From Actinacidiphila sp965342175 (GTDB lineage: Bacteria; Actinomycetota; Actinomycetes; Streptomycetales; Streptomycetaceae): 64,000 bases of DNA. Location: assembly GCF_965342175.1 (NCBI RefSeq), contig NZ_CBDRBL010000026.1:17030-81029 (forward strand), written 5' to 3'. The notes under the pieces are model-generated. The model did no database searches, was not told where the DNA came from, and saw nothing but the letters and a program-made list of their open reading frames with translations. The position numbers were made by a program, and so were the translations under genes. Each line of letters begins with the position of its first letter. Positions within the stretch are counted from its first letter, which is position 1. Below, piece by piece: positions 57,575 through 64,000 of this stretch.

Positions 57575-57793
57575 ATGGGCACGTTGTCGGTCATCGGGCT
57601 CGTCCTGGGCCTCGTCGCGGTCGCCTACTGCGTGCGCTCGGCCTTCCTGGCCAAGACCCCGGCCGGTCGCGTCGGCTGGATCATCGCCGCCCCGGCGGCC
57701 GTGCTCGCCGGGGTCTACCTGGTGGGGTACATCCTGGTCACCGCCCTGGTGCTGGCCGCCGTGTGGTTCACCGCGGCGCACTTCCTTCGCTGA
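57575..57793 (+). CDS. Small two-helix membrane protein, unknown function
   Basis: Protein of 72 residues made almost wholly of two membrane helices: GTLSVIGLVLGLVAVAYCV (about 2-20) and WIIAAPAAVLAGVYLVGYIL running on through VTALVLAAVWFTAAHF. A ribosome-binding site GAAGGGAG precedes the ATG at 57575 by seven bases, a strong reason to accept this short gene. No motif points to a function. It is flanked by hairpins on both sides and stands alone. Confidence 0.72.
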   Translation: MGTLSVIGLVLGLVAVAYCVRSAFLAKTPAGRVGWIIAAPAAVLAGVYLVGYILVTALVLAAVWFTAAHFLR

Positions 57794-57808
57794 GGCACAC
57801 GGAACGGC

Positions 57809-57844
57809 GCGCGGTCGGCCCTCGGCCGTCGGGGCGCACCGCGC
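57809..57844 (+). terminator. Hairpin after the small membrane protein gene
   Basis: GCGCGGT (57809-57815) pairs with ACCGCGC (57838-57844), enclosing a GGCCCTCGGCC inner fold, 16 bp downstream of the stop. Confidence 0.55.
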
Positions 57845-57960
57845 CTCGTCCCGAGCAGCGCGGCAGGGCAGGGCGGTTCGGGAAGGCGGCGGAGACCGCA
57901 ATGCCGCGGAGGCTGGAGGACGGACTGCAACGTGACGGGGGTGCCGATGCGCGCGGCGGC

Positions 57961-58130
57961 CGCGGCAGGTGAATGCTGAGGTTCTGGAGCCGGTTGGAGT
58001 CGGGGATGTAGGGGATGCCCTTGGCGGCTATGACCGGGATGCGACGACCGAGATGCGGGCTCGCCACCTCGGCGGGCTGCCAGCGGGCCTGCCTGGCGTC
58101 CTGGGCCCGGTGAAGTCTGCGCGGATCGAC
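57961..58130 (-). pseudogene. Possible hydrolase gene fragment
   Basis: In one minus frame this stretch reads ARWQPAEVASPHLGRR, VIAAKGIPYIPDSNRL and QNLSIHLPRPP, a coherent protein-like run resembling the N-terminal part of some alpha/beta hydrolases (P-Y-x-P-D-x-x-x-L-Q-x-L-x-x-Y-L-P). It then dissolves into low-complexity sequence. No start or full domain is present, so it is probably a remnant. The rest of 57845-58139 contains nothing recognised. Confidence 0.3.
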
Positions 58131-58139
58131 AGCGTGCGC

Positions 58140-58571
58140 CTACCCCCGGCCAGAGATCCGTGTGCCGGGGTCGCTGAGCTCGATGATGGTGCCGACGTTG
58201 TCGGTGACGAAGGCGATGCGCTGGCCGGTTGCCGGTATCTCCATGGGGCCGCCGATCAGCGGCACATCGAGTTCGAGCAGCCGGGACAGCGCCCCGTCGA
58301 GATCTGCTACGGCCAGGCAGAAGTGGTGTAGGCGCGACGTGCGCATGCTCGTGAGGATGTTGTCGGTCGGCGCCGCGCCCCGGTTCGACGCGCCAGCGAG
58401 GAGCTCGATCTTGACGTCGCCTGCGGTGAGGAAGACGAACGTCGTGCCATGAGACTCAAACTTTCGTTCTACAGCGAAGCCGAGGTTGCGCGCATACCAC
58501 GCGATGGTGGCGTCGAGGTCCTCTGGCGTAACGGTGATGCCCACGTGGTCGTGGGAGAACGTCAAGGTCAT
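58140..58571 (-). CDS. VOC-family (glyoxalase/bleomycin-resistance-like) protein
   Basis: Protein of 143 residues with two beta-alpha-beta-beta-beta repeats. The first starts FSHDHVGITVTPEDLDATIAW; the second starts RLHHFCLAVADLDGALSRL and ends TDNVGTIIELSDPG. The histidines in HDHVG and LHHFC and the glutamates in DVKIELLAG and TIIELSD are in position for a metal site. VOC enzymes are isomerases, dioxygenases or drug-binding proteins; the substrate is unknown. It is divergent from an XRE-type regulator, 103 bp apart, a likely regulator-target pair. Confidence 0.85.
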   Translation of the reverse strand: MTLTFSHDHVGITVTPEDLDATIAWYARNLGFAVERKFESHGTTFVFLTAGDVKIELLAGASNRGAAPTDNILTSMRTSRLHHFCLAVADLDGALSRLLELDVPLIGGPMEIPATGQRIAFVTDNVGTIIELSDPGTRISGRG

Positions 58572-58674
58572 GTCGACAAGAATCATCGGTCGCCGGGCCG
58601 GCAACCAGAGAGAGGAATTCGGTGGGAAAACCATTACCACCTTCGGGGTGGCGCCCGGTGCGACAATCCGTCTC

Positions 58675-59538
58675 ATGACCGCTGACGTCGCGAAACTCGG
58701 ACCGATGCTGCGCACCTGGCGCAGCCGTGTCGCGCCGGACACGGCGGGACTGCCCAGCCGCCATAGGCGCCGGGTCACGGGACTGCGCCGGGAGGACCTT
58801 GCCGAGCTCGCGGGGATCTCGGTCGATTATGTGGTCCGCCTGGAGCAGGGACGCCATGTGACCCCGTCGGCGCAGGTGACCGCGGCGCTGGCACGCGCCC
58901 TGCAGCTCACCGACGCCGAGCGGGACCATCTCTACCGGCTGGCCGGGCTTGCCCCTCCGGCCGGCGGGGAGATCTCTGACCACATCCCGCCCCGCCTGCA
59001 CCGCATGCTGAACCGGCTCGGCGACTCCGCAGCCGCCGTGTTCGCCGCGGACTGGCAGCTCATCTGGTGGAACCGTTGCTGGGCGGCGCTGCTGGGTGAC
59101 CCGTCCTCAACGCCGTCGCCACTGCGCAACTTCGCTCGCGACACCTTCCCGGCCGACGGGGCCGCCCCCTGCCTGTCGCACTGGCCGGTGACCTCGCTCA
59201 GCCAGCCGGAGGTCGAGGCTTCCGTCGTGTCCGACCTGCGCCGCGCCACGGGACGGTTCCCGGACAGCGAGCGCCTGGCCGGCCTGATCCGGGACCTCAC
59301 GACGGTCAGCCCACGCTTCGCCGAACTGTGGGCCTCCGGCGTGGTCGGCGCACACCGGGAAGACCACAAGATCGTCCAGCACCCGGCGACCGGGCCAATC
59401 TCAGTGGACTGCGACGTCCTGACCGACGGCGACGCGGAACGCAAGATCGTCGTTCTCACCGCAGCCCCCGACACCAAGGACGAAACCAAGCTCCGCCTGG
59501 CGGTGGTATCGGGCATTTCCAGCTCCGCTCACGCCTGA
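58675..59538 (+). CDS. XRE-family regulator with MmyB-like ligand domain
   Basis: Regulator of 287 residues. An N-terminal helix-turn-helix at about 30-75 (TGLRREDLAELAGISVDYVV, RLEQGRHVTPSAQVTAALAR) is followed by a MmyB-like domain from about 105 (RLHRMLNRLGDSAAAVFAAD, WQLIWWNRCWAALLGDP), a PAS-related fold that can bind fatty acids or similar ligands. The ATG at 58675 follows GACAATCCGTCTC with no Shine-Dalgarno. The divergent VOC gene is the probable target. Similar MmyB-type regulators are numerous in Streptomyces and usually control the adjacent oxidoreductase or VOC gene. Confidence 0.9.
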   Translation: MTADVAKLGPMLRTWRSRVAPDTAGLPSRHRRRVTGLRREDLAELAGISVDYVVRLEQGRHVTPSAQVTAALARALQLTDAERDHLYRLAGLAPPAGGEISDHIPPRLHRMLNRLGDSAAAVFAADWQLIWWNRCWAALLGDPSSTPSPLRNFARDTFPADGAAPCLSHWPVTSLSQPEVEASVVSDLRRATGRFPDSERLAGLIRDLTTVSPRFAELWASGVVGAHREDHKIVQHPATGPISVDCDVLTDGDAERKIVVLTAAPDTKDETKLRLAVVSGISSSAHA

Positions 59539-59683
59539 GCGGAACAACCCGGTGATCAGGTTGCATGCGCGCGCTGTGATCGTTGATCAGGACGGTTGCA
59601 AGGGCCGACGCCCTCGAAGCCTCCGGCTCGACCTGGCCAGGCAGGGTACCTGGCCGACCGCGCGGGCCTTCTGACGCCCGAAG

Positions 59684-60598
59684 TCAAGCGCTCTCGGGCC
59701 GTGTGTGCCCCGCCTCGCCCGGCCGGCCCTCACGGGCGCCGGCGTGCTCCGCACGGTGCGGGGTGGCCGTCCAGGCCGCGCAGAACAGCAGGAGCTTCGC
59801 CGTGAAGTTGATCCACAGCAGCAGCGCGATGGGCACGCCGAAGGCGCCGTACACGTTCTTGGTGGCCACGCTCTGCAGATAACCGCTGATGAGCAGCTTC
59901 AGCACCTCGAAGCCGATCGCGCCGATGAGGCTCGCCACGACGACGTCGCGTCGGCGCGGGGTGACCTGCGGCAGCGCGGTGAGCAGGTAGGCGAGGACAA
60001 GCAGATCCACGGCGACGGCGACGCAGAAGCCCGCCACCGACAGCAGGGCCCGCCCGGGACCGTGTTCGTCGAGACCGATGGCGTCGCCGACGCGGCCGAC
60101 CGCCGTCGCGGCGAGGGTCGAGCACCCGGCGGAGAGCAGCGCCACGACGCCCAGGCCGACCAGGACTCCGAAGTCCTTGAGCTTCTGCAGGAGGAGGTTC
60201 TCGGTCTCGTCGTCCCTGTGCCAGACCGCCCTGAGGCAGTCGCGCAGGGAGCCGACCCAGCTGACGCCGGTGAAGACCAGCAGGACGGCCGCGATGGTCC
60301 CGACAGTGCCGGCGTTGTCGACGAGTCCGCCGATGTCGAGCCGGTCCGCGATGCCGGGCACCTGCTCGGCCACCTTGTCCTGCAGCTGCCTGAGCTGACG
60401 GGGTGACAGCAGGGCCGCGCCGACGGCGGCGGCCACGGTCAGCAGCGGGAAGAGCGCCACGAAGCTGACGAAGGTGATGGCGGCGGCGAGCCGCGCCCAG
60501 TGCACGCTCTCCAGGTGTTCGTAGGTGCGCCAGGCGTGGGTGCGCATGAGCCGCGCCATCCACGGTCCGATCACCGGGAGCCGAGTCAGCCAGTCCAT
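59684..60598 (-). CDS. YihY/BrkB-family membrane protein
   Basis: Protein of 304 residues with about six hydrophobic helices. Family segments include WARLAAAITFVSFVALFPLLTV near the N-terminus, VSWVGSLRDCLRAVWHRDD, and the C-terminal NVYGAFGVPIALLLWINFTAK. BrkB/YihY proteins are inner-membrane proteins once called ribonuclease BN; no transport or nuclease activity is established. The last 30 residues are polar and cytoplasmic (HRAEHAGAREGRPGEAGH). It lies 37 bp downstream of the response-regulator gene on the same strand and may be cotranscribed with it. Confidence 0.88.
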   Translation of the reverse strand: MDWLTRLPVIGPWMARLMRTHAWRTYEHLESVHWARLAAAITFVSFVALFPLLTVAAAVGAALLSPRQLRQLQDKVAEQVPGIADRLDIGGLVDNAGTVGTIAAVLLVFTGVSWVGSLRDCLRAVWHRDDETENLLLQKLKDFGVLVGLGVVALLSAGCSTLAATAVGRVGDAIGLDEHGPGRALLSVAGFCVAVAVDLLVLAYLLTALPQVTPRRRDVVVASLIGAIGFEVLKLLISGYLQSVATKNVYGAFGVPIALLLWINFTAKLLLFCAAWTATPHRAEHAGAREGRPGEAGHTRPESA

Positions 60599-60635
60599 AC
60601 CGCGCGCCTACCCTCCGTCACGACCTGCAGTCTGG

Positions 60636-61259
60636 TCAGGGAAGCAGGCCGAGGGACATCGCCGTGGTCACCGCCGCCGTGCGGTCGCCCACGTCCAGTT
60701 TCACGAACGCGCGCAGCAAGTGGGTCTTCACGGTCGCCTCCGTGATGTGCAGCAGCCGACCGATGTCCGCGTTCGTGTGCCCTCGCGCCACCAGTGACAG
60801 TACCTCCACCTCACGGGCCGAGAGCAGCGAAGGCGCGGTACGCCGCCGGGTCTCGCGGGCCGGCCGCGACGCCACCGTCGGGGCCAGCACCGTCTCCCCC
60901 CGGGCCGCGTCCCGCACCGCCGAGGCGAGGGCCGAACGGGTGGCGTCCTTCAGCAGGTACCCGGACGCCCCCGCCTCCACGGCACGCAGGATGTCCTCGT
61001 CCGTCTCGTACGTCGTCAGCACCACCACGCGCGCCGACGGCAGCCGGGACCGGATCGACGACGTGGCGCCGACCCCGTCGAGGCCCGGCATCCTCAGGTC
61101 CATGAGGATGCCGTCCGGCCGCAGCGCCAAGGCGACCGCGACCGCCTCCTCCCCGGAACCCGCCTCGCCGACGACCAGGAGCCCCGACTCGGCCTGGAGC
61201 ATTCCCCGCAGCCCGTCGCGCACGACGGGGTGGTCGTCGACCAGCAGGACCCTGATCAC
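60636..61259 (-). CDS. NarL/LuxR-type response regulator (orphaned)
   Basis: Response regulator of 207 residues. The receiver domain has the acidic pair in VDDHPVVRD, the phospho-acceptor Asp54 in LMDLRMPG, the Thr in VVLTTYETDEDI and the Lys in YLLKDATR. The LuxR HTH lies at about 145-203 (LSAREVEVLSLVARGHTNAD, IGRLLHITEATVKTHLLRAF). GTG 61259 overlaps the stop codon of a histidine-kinase remnant by four bases, the usual coupling in such operons. Since the kinase is reduced to about 29 codons, this regulator has lost its local partner and may be inactive or served by another kinase. Confidence 0.92.
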   Translation of the reverse strand: MIRVLLVDDHPVVRDGLRGMLQAESGLLVVGEAGSGEEAVAVALALRPDGILMDLRMPGLDGVGATSSIRSRLPSARVVVLTTYETDEDILRAVEAGASGYLLKDATRSALASAVRDAARGETVLAPTVASRPARETRRRTAPSLLSAREVEVLSLVARGHTNADIGRLLHITEATVKTHLLRAFVKLDVGDRTAAVTTAMSLGLLP

Positions 61260-61345
61260 GAGGACTCCCCGAGCGGCAGCGTGACGGCGACGTCGGTGCC
61301 CGCTCCGGGTGCGCCGGACACCGTGCACGAACCGCCCGCGCACTT
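61256..61345 (-). pseudogene. C-terminal remnant of a sensor histidine kinase
   Basis: The minus strand reads KCAGGSCTVSGAPGAGTDVA then VTLPLGESS and a stop, the typical last strand and tail of NarL-type histidine kinases, in the correct frame to overlap the response-regulator GTG by four bases. Upstream of 61345 kinase homology ends abruptly: none of the G boxes, the H box or membrane helices are present. A deletion has removed the rest. Confidence 0.75.
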
Positions 61346-61762
61346 CGATGGGTGACATACGTCGATGGTCTCGGCCGGACGGACGGCGCGGGTCAGCCGG
61401 TCGACGGACATCCGGGCGCCGGGCCGTACATGACGATGCGTCGACCGAGCAGCCGGCCACGTGCGATTCGCCGACTCGCCGACTCGCCGTCTCCCGCCTC
61501 GATGTCGCGCAGCGCCGTCGCGCTACTGGGCGGCGGTCGCCGTGAGCGGCGGCGACGGCCCCGGGACGCGGTCCGTGTCGTCCGCGGAAGTGCGCCGGCG
61601 GGACACCGTCGGGGCTGCGGCTCGGCCCGGGGGCACCGCCGTGCGGCGCTCATCGGCTGCCGGCTCGCCGAAGGCCACCGCCTCGCCGCTCGAGGGGCTT
61701 CGGGCAGGTGCGCTCGGTCCGCGGCGGCCGCGCCGGCGGGCGATCACGTGTGCCCGCCCCGG
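61346..61762. other. Gap without recognisable gene
   Basis: About 400 bp where the body of the histidine kinase would be expected. It contains GACTCGCC direct repeats (about 61469-61492) and no frame with domain character on either strand. It looks like scrambled or imported spacer DNA at a deletion junction. Confidence 0.55.
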
Positions 61763-62359
61763 TCACCCCTGCGGGCCTCCCGCCGGAGCCGTGCTGAGCG
61801 GCTCGCACGCACCGGGCTGGTGCGGCACGAGGGGATGCCCGGCGCCGCCGAAGGGGTAGTCGCGCAGACTGCGCCAGACCCCCGCCTCGTCCTGCTCGTA
61901 CAACGAGAAGCAGCTGACGGTCCAGGTCGCGACGAAGTCCGCGAGTTCCGCCTCTGCGCGGTCCAGCGCCTCGTCGGGGATGCCGTGGCCGATGGTGACG
62001 TGCGGGTGGTACGGGAACTGGAGCTCGCGGCGGACCGGGCCGGAGCGGACCCGCTTCTGCAGCTCGTCGCAGTCGGGGCCGCCCTGGACGAGATCGACAT
62101 AGACGACCGGGGTGACCGGCCGGAAGCTCGCCGTGCCCTCCAGCCGCATGGGGAAGGCGCGGCCGGCGGCGGCGACCTCGGCGAGATGCTCGCGGAAGGC
62201 CGGAAGCAGCGCCGGGTCCACCTCGGTCGGCGGCAGCAGCGTGACGTGGGTGGGGATGCAGTACGCCAGCGGGTCTCCGTAGCCGGCACGGCGCTGTTGC
62301 AACAGGCTGCCGTAAGGCTCGGGGACCGCGATCGACACGCCGATCATGCGGTTTCCCAC
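61763..62359 (-). CDS. 2'-5' RNA ligase-family (2H phosphoesterase) protein
   Basis: Protein of 198 residues with the paired HxT motifs of 2H phosphoesterases: PTHVTLLPPTEVD (about 37-49) and YHPHVTIGHGIPD (about 118-130). The fold start SIAVPEPYGSLLQQRR also fits. Such enzymes hydrolyse or ligate cyclic phosphates and 2'-5' linkages in RNA or small nucleotides; the bacterial substrate is usually unknown. GTG 62359 is nine bases after GGGG; an ATG four codons later is possible. The C-terminal 15 residues are unconserved. It is separate from trpS, which ends 180 bp upstream. Confidence 0.88.
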   Translation of the reverse strand: MGNRMIGVSIAVPEPYGSLLQQRRAGYGDPLAYCIPTHVTLLPPTEVDPALLPAFREHLAEVAAAGRAFPMRLEGTASFRPVTPVVYVDLVQGGPDCDELQKRVRSGPVRRELQFPYHPHVTIGHGIPDEALDRAEAELADFVATWTVSCFSLYEQDEAGVWRSLRDYPFGGAGHPLVPHQPGACEPLSTAPAGGPQG

Positions 62360-62539
62360 GCGTTCACCCCTTCCCCGGGTCGGTGCGCGGCGTCGCACGC
62401 ACGCATACGACACAACTCCGTCAGTGCCAGTGTGACGCTCGCGCGCCCTGACGCGCGAGCGTCGTCCGTCACACCCCGCACGGGACCTAAGCCCTCCGCA
62501 GCCGTGCGCGCCCGGGCGTCCCGAAGCCGGAACGGGCCG

Positions 62540-63553
62540 TCAGTGCTTGGCCGGCAGGAAGCCGATCCTCTCGTACGCCGTCGCCAGGGTCTCCCCGGCG
62601 ACGGACCGGGCCTTCTCGGCGCCCTTGGCCAGGACCGAGTCCAGCGTCTCCGGGTCGCCCAGGTACTCCTGGGTGCGCTCGCGGAACGGCGTGACCCACT
62701 CGACGAAGACCTCCGCGAGGTCGGTCTTCAGCGCGCCGTAGCCCTTGCCCTCGTACTGCTGCTCGAGTTCCGGGATCGCGGTGCCGGTGAGGGTGGAGTA
62801 GATGGTCAGCAGATTGCTGATGCCCGGCTTCTCCTGCTCGTCGTAGCGGATCACGGTGTCGGTGTCGGTGACCGCGCTCTTGATCTTCTTCGCGGAGGCC
62901 TTGGGCTCGTCCAAGAGGTTGATCAGGCCCTTGGGGGACGCCGCCGACTTGCTCATCTTCGACAGCGGTTCCTGCAGGTCGTAGATCTTCGCCGTCTCCT
63001 TGACGATGTAGGCGTCGGGGACGGTGAAGGTGTCGCCGAAGCGGCCGTTGAAGCGCTCCGCGAGGTCGCGGGTGAGCTCGATGTGCTGGCGCTGGTCCTC
63101 GCCGACGGGGACGGCGTTCGCCTGGTACAGCAGGATGTCCGCGACCTGCAGGATCGGGTACGTGAACAGGCCGACGGTGGCCCGATCGGCGCCCTGCTTG
63201 GCGGACTTGTCCTTGAACTGCGTCATGCGGGACGCCTCGCCGAAGCCGGTGAGGCAGTTGAACACCCAGCCGAGCTGAGCGTGTTCGGGGACGTGGCTCT
63301 GGACGAACAGGGTGCAGCGCTCCGGGTCGAGCCCGGCGGCAAGGAGCTGGGCGGCGGCGAGCCGGGTGTTGGCGCGCAGCTCGGCCGGGTCCTGCGGAAC
63401 GGTGATCGCGTGGAGGTCGACGACCATGTAGAAGGCGTCGTGGGTCTCCTGCAGGGCCACCCACTGACGGACCGCGCCCAGGTAGTTGCCCAGGTGGAAC
63501 GAACCTGCGGTGGGCTGGATGCCGGAGAGCACACGGGGACGATCGAGAGCCAT
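62540..63553 (-). CDS. trpS: Tryptophanyl-tRNA synthetase
   Basis: Class Ic aminoacyl-tRNA synthetase of 337 residues that charges tRNA-Trp. The HIGH-like motif is GSFHLGNYLG (about 17-26), the KMSKS motif is SKMSKSAASP (about 194-203), and the tryptophan pocket segments FYMVVDLHAITVP and FNCLTGFGEASRMTQFKDKS are present, as is VGEDQRQHIELTRDLAERF. Length matches bacterial TrpS. ATG 63553 is preferred on spacing from GAGAGA; an ATG three codons earlier also exists. Two TrpS enzymes are common in Streptomyces, one housekeeping and one linked to antibiotic resistance; which one this is cannot be decided here. Confidence 0.95.
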   Translation of the reverse strand: MALDRPRVLSGIQPTAGSFHLGNYLGAVRQWVALQETHDAFYMVVDLHAITVPQDPAELRANTRLAAAQLLAAGLDPERCTLFVQSHVPEHAQLGWVFNCLTGFGEASRMTQFKDKSAKQGADRATVGLFTYPILQVADILLYQANAVPVGEDQRQHIELTRDLAERFNGRFGDTFTVPDAYIVKETAKIYDLQEPLSKMSKSAASPKGLINLLDEPKASAKKIKSAVTDTDTVIRYDEQEKPGISNLLTIYSTLTGTAIPELEQQYEGKGYGALKTDLAEVFVEWVTPFRERTQEYLGDPETLDSVLAKGAEKARSVAGETLATAYERIGFLPAKH

Positions 63554-63696
63554 GGCACTCATTCTCTCAGGTCCGCGCCGGATCTTGGCCCGGGATGGGA
63601 ACCCGGGGCGGGGCAGCGGTGTAGAAGGGGTGACGGGGCCGCACGGGGACGGCGCCGGGTGACGGGAGGGGGTCCGCCACGGACGGGGAGGCGGCG

Positions 63697-63760
63697 TTGA
63701 TCGCGCGCGTACGCGCCGGTGAGCGGGAGGCGTACGCGGAGCTGGTGCGCCTGCACGCGG
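63697..63760 (+). pseudogene. N-terminal stub of a sigma-70 factor
   Basis: From TTG 63697 the frame reads IARVRAGEREAYAELVRLHA then DV, the opening of region 1.2/2.1 of many Streptomyces sigma-70 factors. After about 22 codons the similarity stops and the frame continues as Arg-rich nonsense. Everything from the remainder of region 2 to region 4 is missing. Probable deletion product. Confidence 0.55.
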
Positions 63761-63997
63761 ACGTATGCCGCCGACGACTACGTGCTGTGGCGTCGCGCGT
63801 CCGCGTCCCTCGGCCCGCTGCTCGAAAGGCTCGGCCTGTTCGAGCCGGGCGGGCCGAAGGGGACGGCGGAGCAGCGTGAGAGCCTGGCCGGCGGCGACGG
63901 TCCGGCGGAGGGCTGGTGGGCCCTGGCCGGTCTCGCCGCCGGGTCGGGAGCGACGGCGCTCGTATGGCGGTGGCGCCGTGGCACCACCGCCGGCTGA
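63761..63997 (+). pseudogene. C-terminal fragment of a membrane-anchored protein fused behind the sigma stub
   Basis: In the frame +1 to the sigma stub the sequence becomes protein-like at once: TYAADDYVLWRRASASLGPL, LERLGLFEPGGPKG, then a Gly/Glu linker, a membrane helix WWALAGLAAGSGATALVW and an Arg-rich end RWRRGTTAG before a stop at 63995-63997. No start codon or upstream domain exists. It is most simply the tail of a second gene joined to the stub by a deletion near 63760. The family is not recognised. Confidence 0.45.
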
Positions 63998-64000
63998 TGC

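Overview
The window is a stretch of a Streptomyces (or very close relative) chromosome. The DNA is very GC-rich with strong GC bias at third codon positions, GTG starts and four-base ATGA/GTGA gene overlaps are common, and several promoters look leaderless. The gene order (tryptophanyl-tRNA synthetase, D-Ala-D-Ala carboxypeptidase, sdhCDAB, hexosaminidase, sialic-acid-type polymer genes, nucleoside transporter, adenosine deaminase, afsQ1/afsQ2/sigQ, deoC, phosphohexomutase) matches, as I remember it, the core S. coelicolor region around SCO4839 to SCO4916, in reverse order. I see no prophage, no CRISPR array, no complete insertion sequence, no rRNA and no convincing tRNA.

Layout. 1-7.5 kb: phosphohexomutase (cut by the left edge), a PH-domain membrane protein, a SigE-type sigma factor with a membrane partner, deoC, and two overlapping aldehyde dehydrogenase genes, the second lacking the catalytic half. 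7.5-14 kb: a uridine-kinase-like gene and the SigQ/AfsQ1/AfsQ2 signalling locus with its lipoprotein and VanZ-like followers, a frameshifted PspC gene and two small secreted proteins. 14-18.9 kb: add, an unusual alpha/beta hydrolase, and a divergent LysR-MFS pair. 18.9-27.4 kb: deoA, cdd, a four-component nucleoside ABC transporter and an M20 amidohydrolase. 28-35.4 kb: two divergent operons for a Kdn/sialic-acid-type cell-wall polymer (teichulosonic-acid type). 35.4-43.5 kb: methylmalonyl-CoA mutase catalytic subunit, an L,D-transpeptidase lipoprotein, a second sigma/anti-sigma-like pair, a GH20 hexosaminidase and an OHCU decarboxylase. 43.6-47 kb: the succinate dehydrogenase operon. 47-57 kb: a DUF4132 pair, two paralogous D-Ala-D-Ala carboxypeptidases, a TetR-controlled membrane/DCC-protein operon and a metallophosphoesterase. 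57-64 kb: a VOC/XRE pair, BrkB-family protein, an orphan NarL-type response regulator, a 2H phosphoesterase, trpS and gene remnants.

The clearest systems-level signal is a nucleoside-salvage regulon: a palindrome CTACGCGCGTAG or a close variant lies upstream of deoC, add, the transporter-cdd-deoA operon and the nucleoside-binding lipoprotein. At deoC and add it sits inside the core promoter of an apparently leaderless gene. Together these genes would import nucleosides, deaminate and phosphorolyse them, and cleave deoxyribose-5-phosphate, with the flanking sugar phosphomutase, kinase and aldehyde dehydrogenase as plausible partners. No regulator for the site is present in the window.

The second theme is the cell envelope: a Kdn-type polymer, L,D- and D,D-peptidases, a hexosaminidase, VanZ and BrkB proteins and two sigma factors with membrane partners. 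The third is decay: a one-base frameshift in pspC, a histidine kinase reduced to about 29 codons, a sigma-factor stub at the right edge, and possible stubs of a FAD monooxygenase, an alpha/beta hydrolase and a MarR regulator. All names are based on motifs read by eye; no database search was run.
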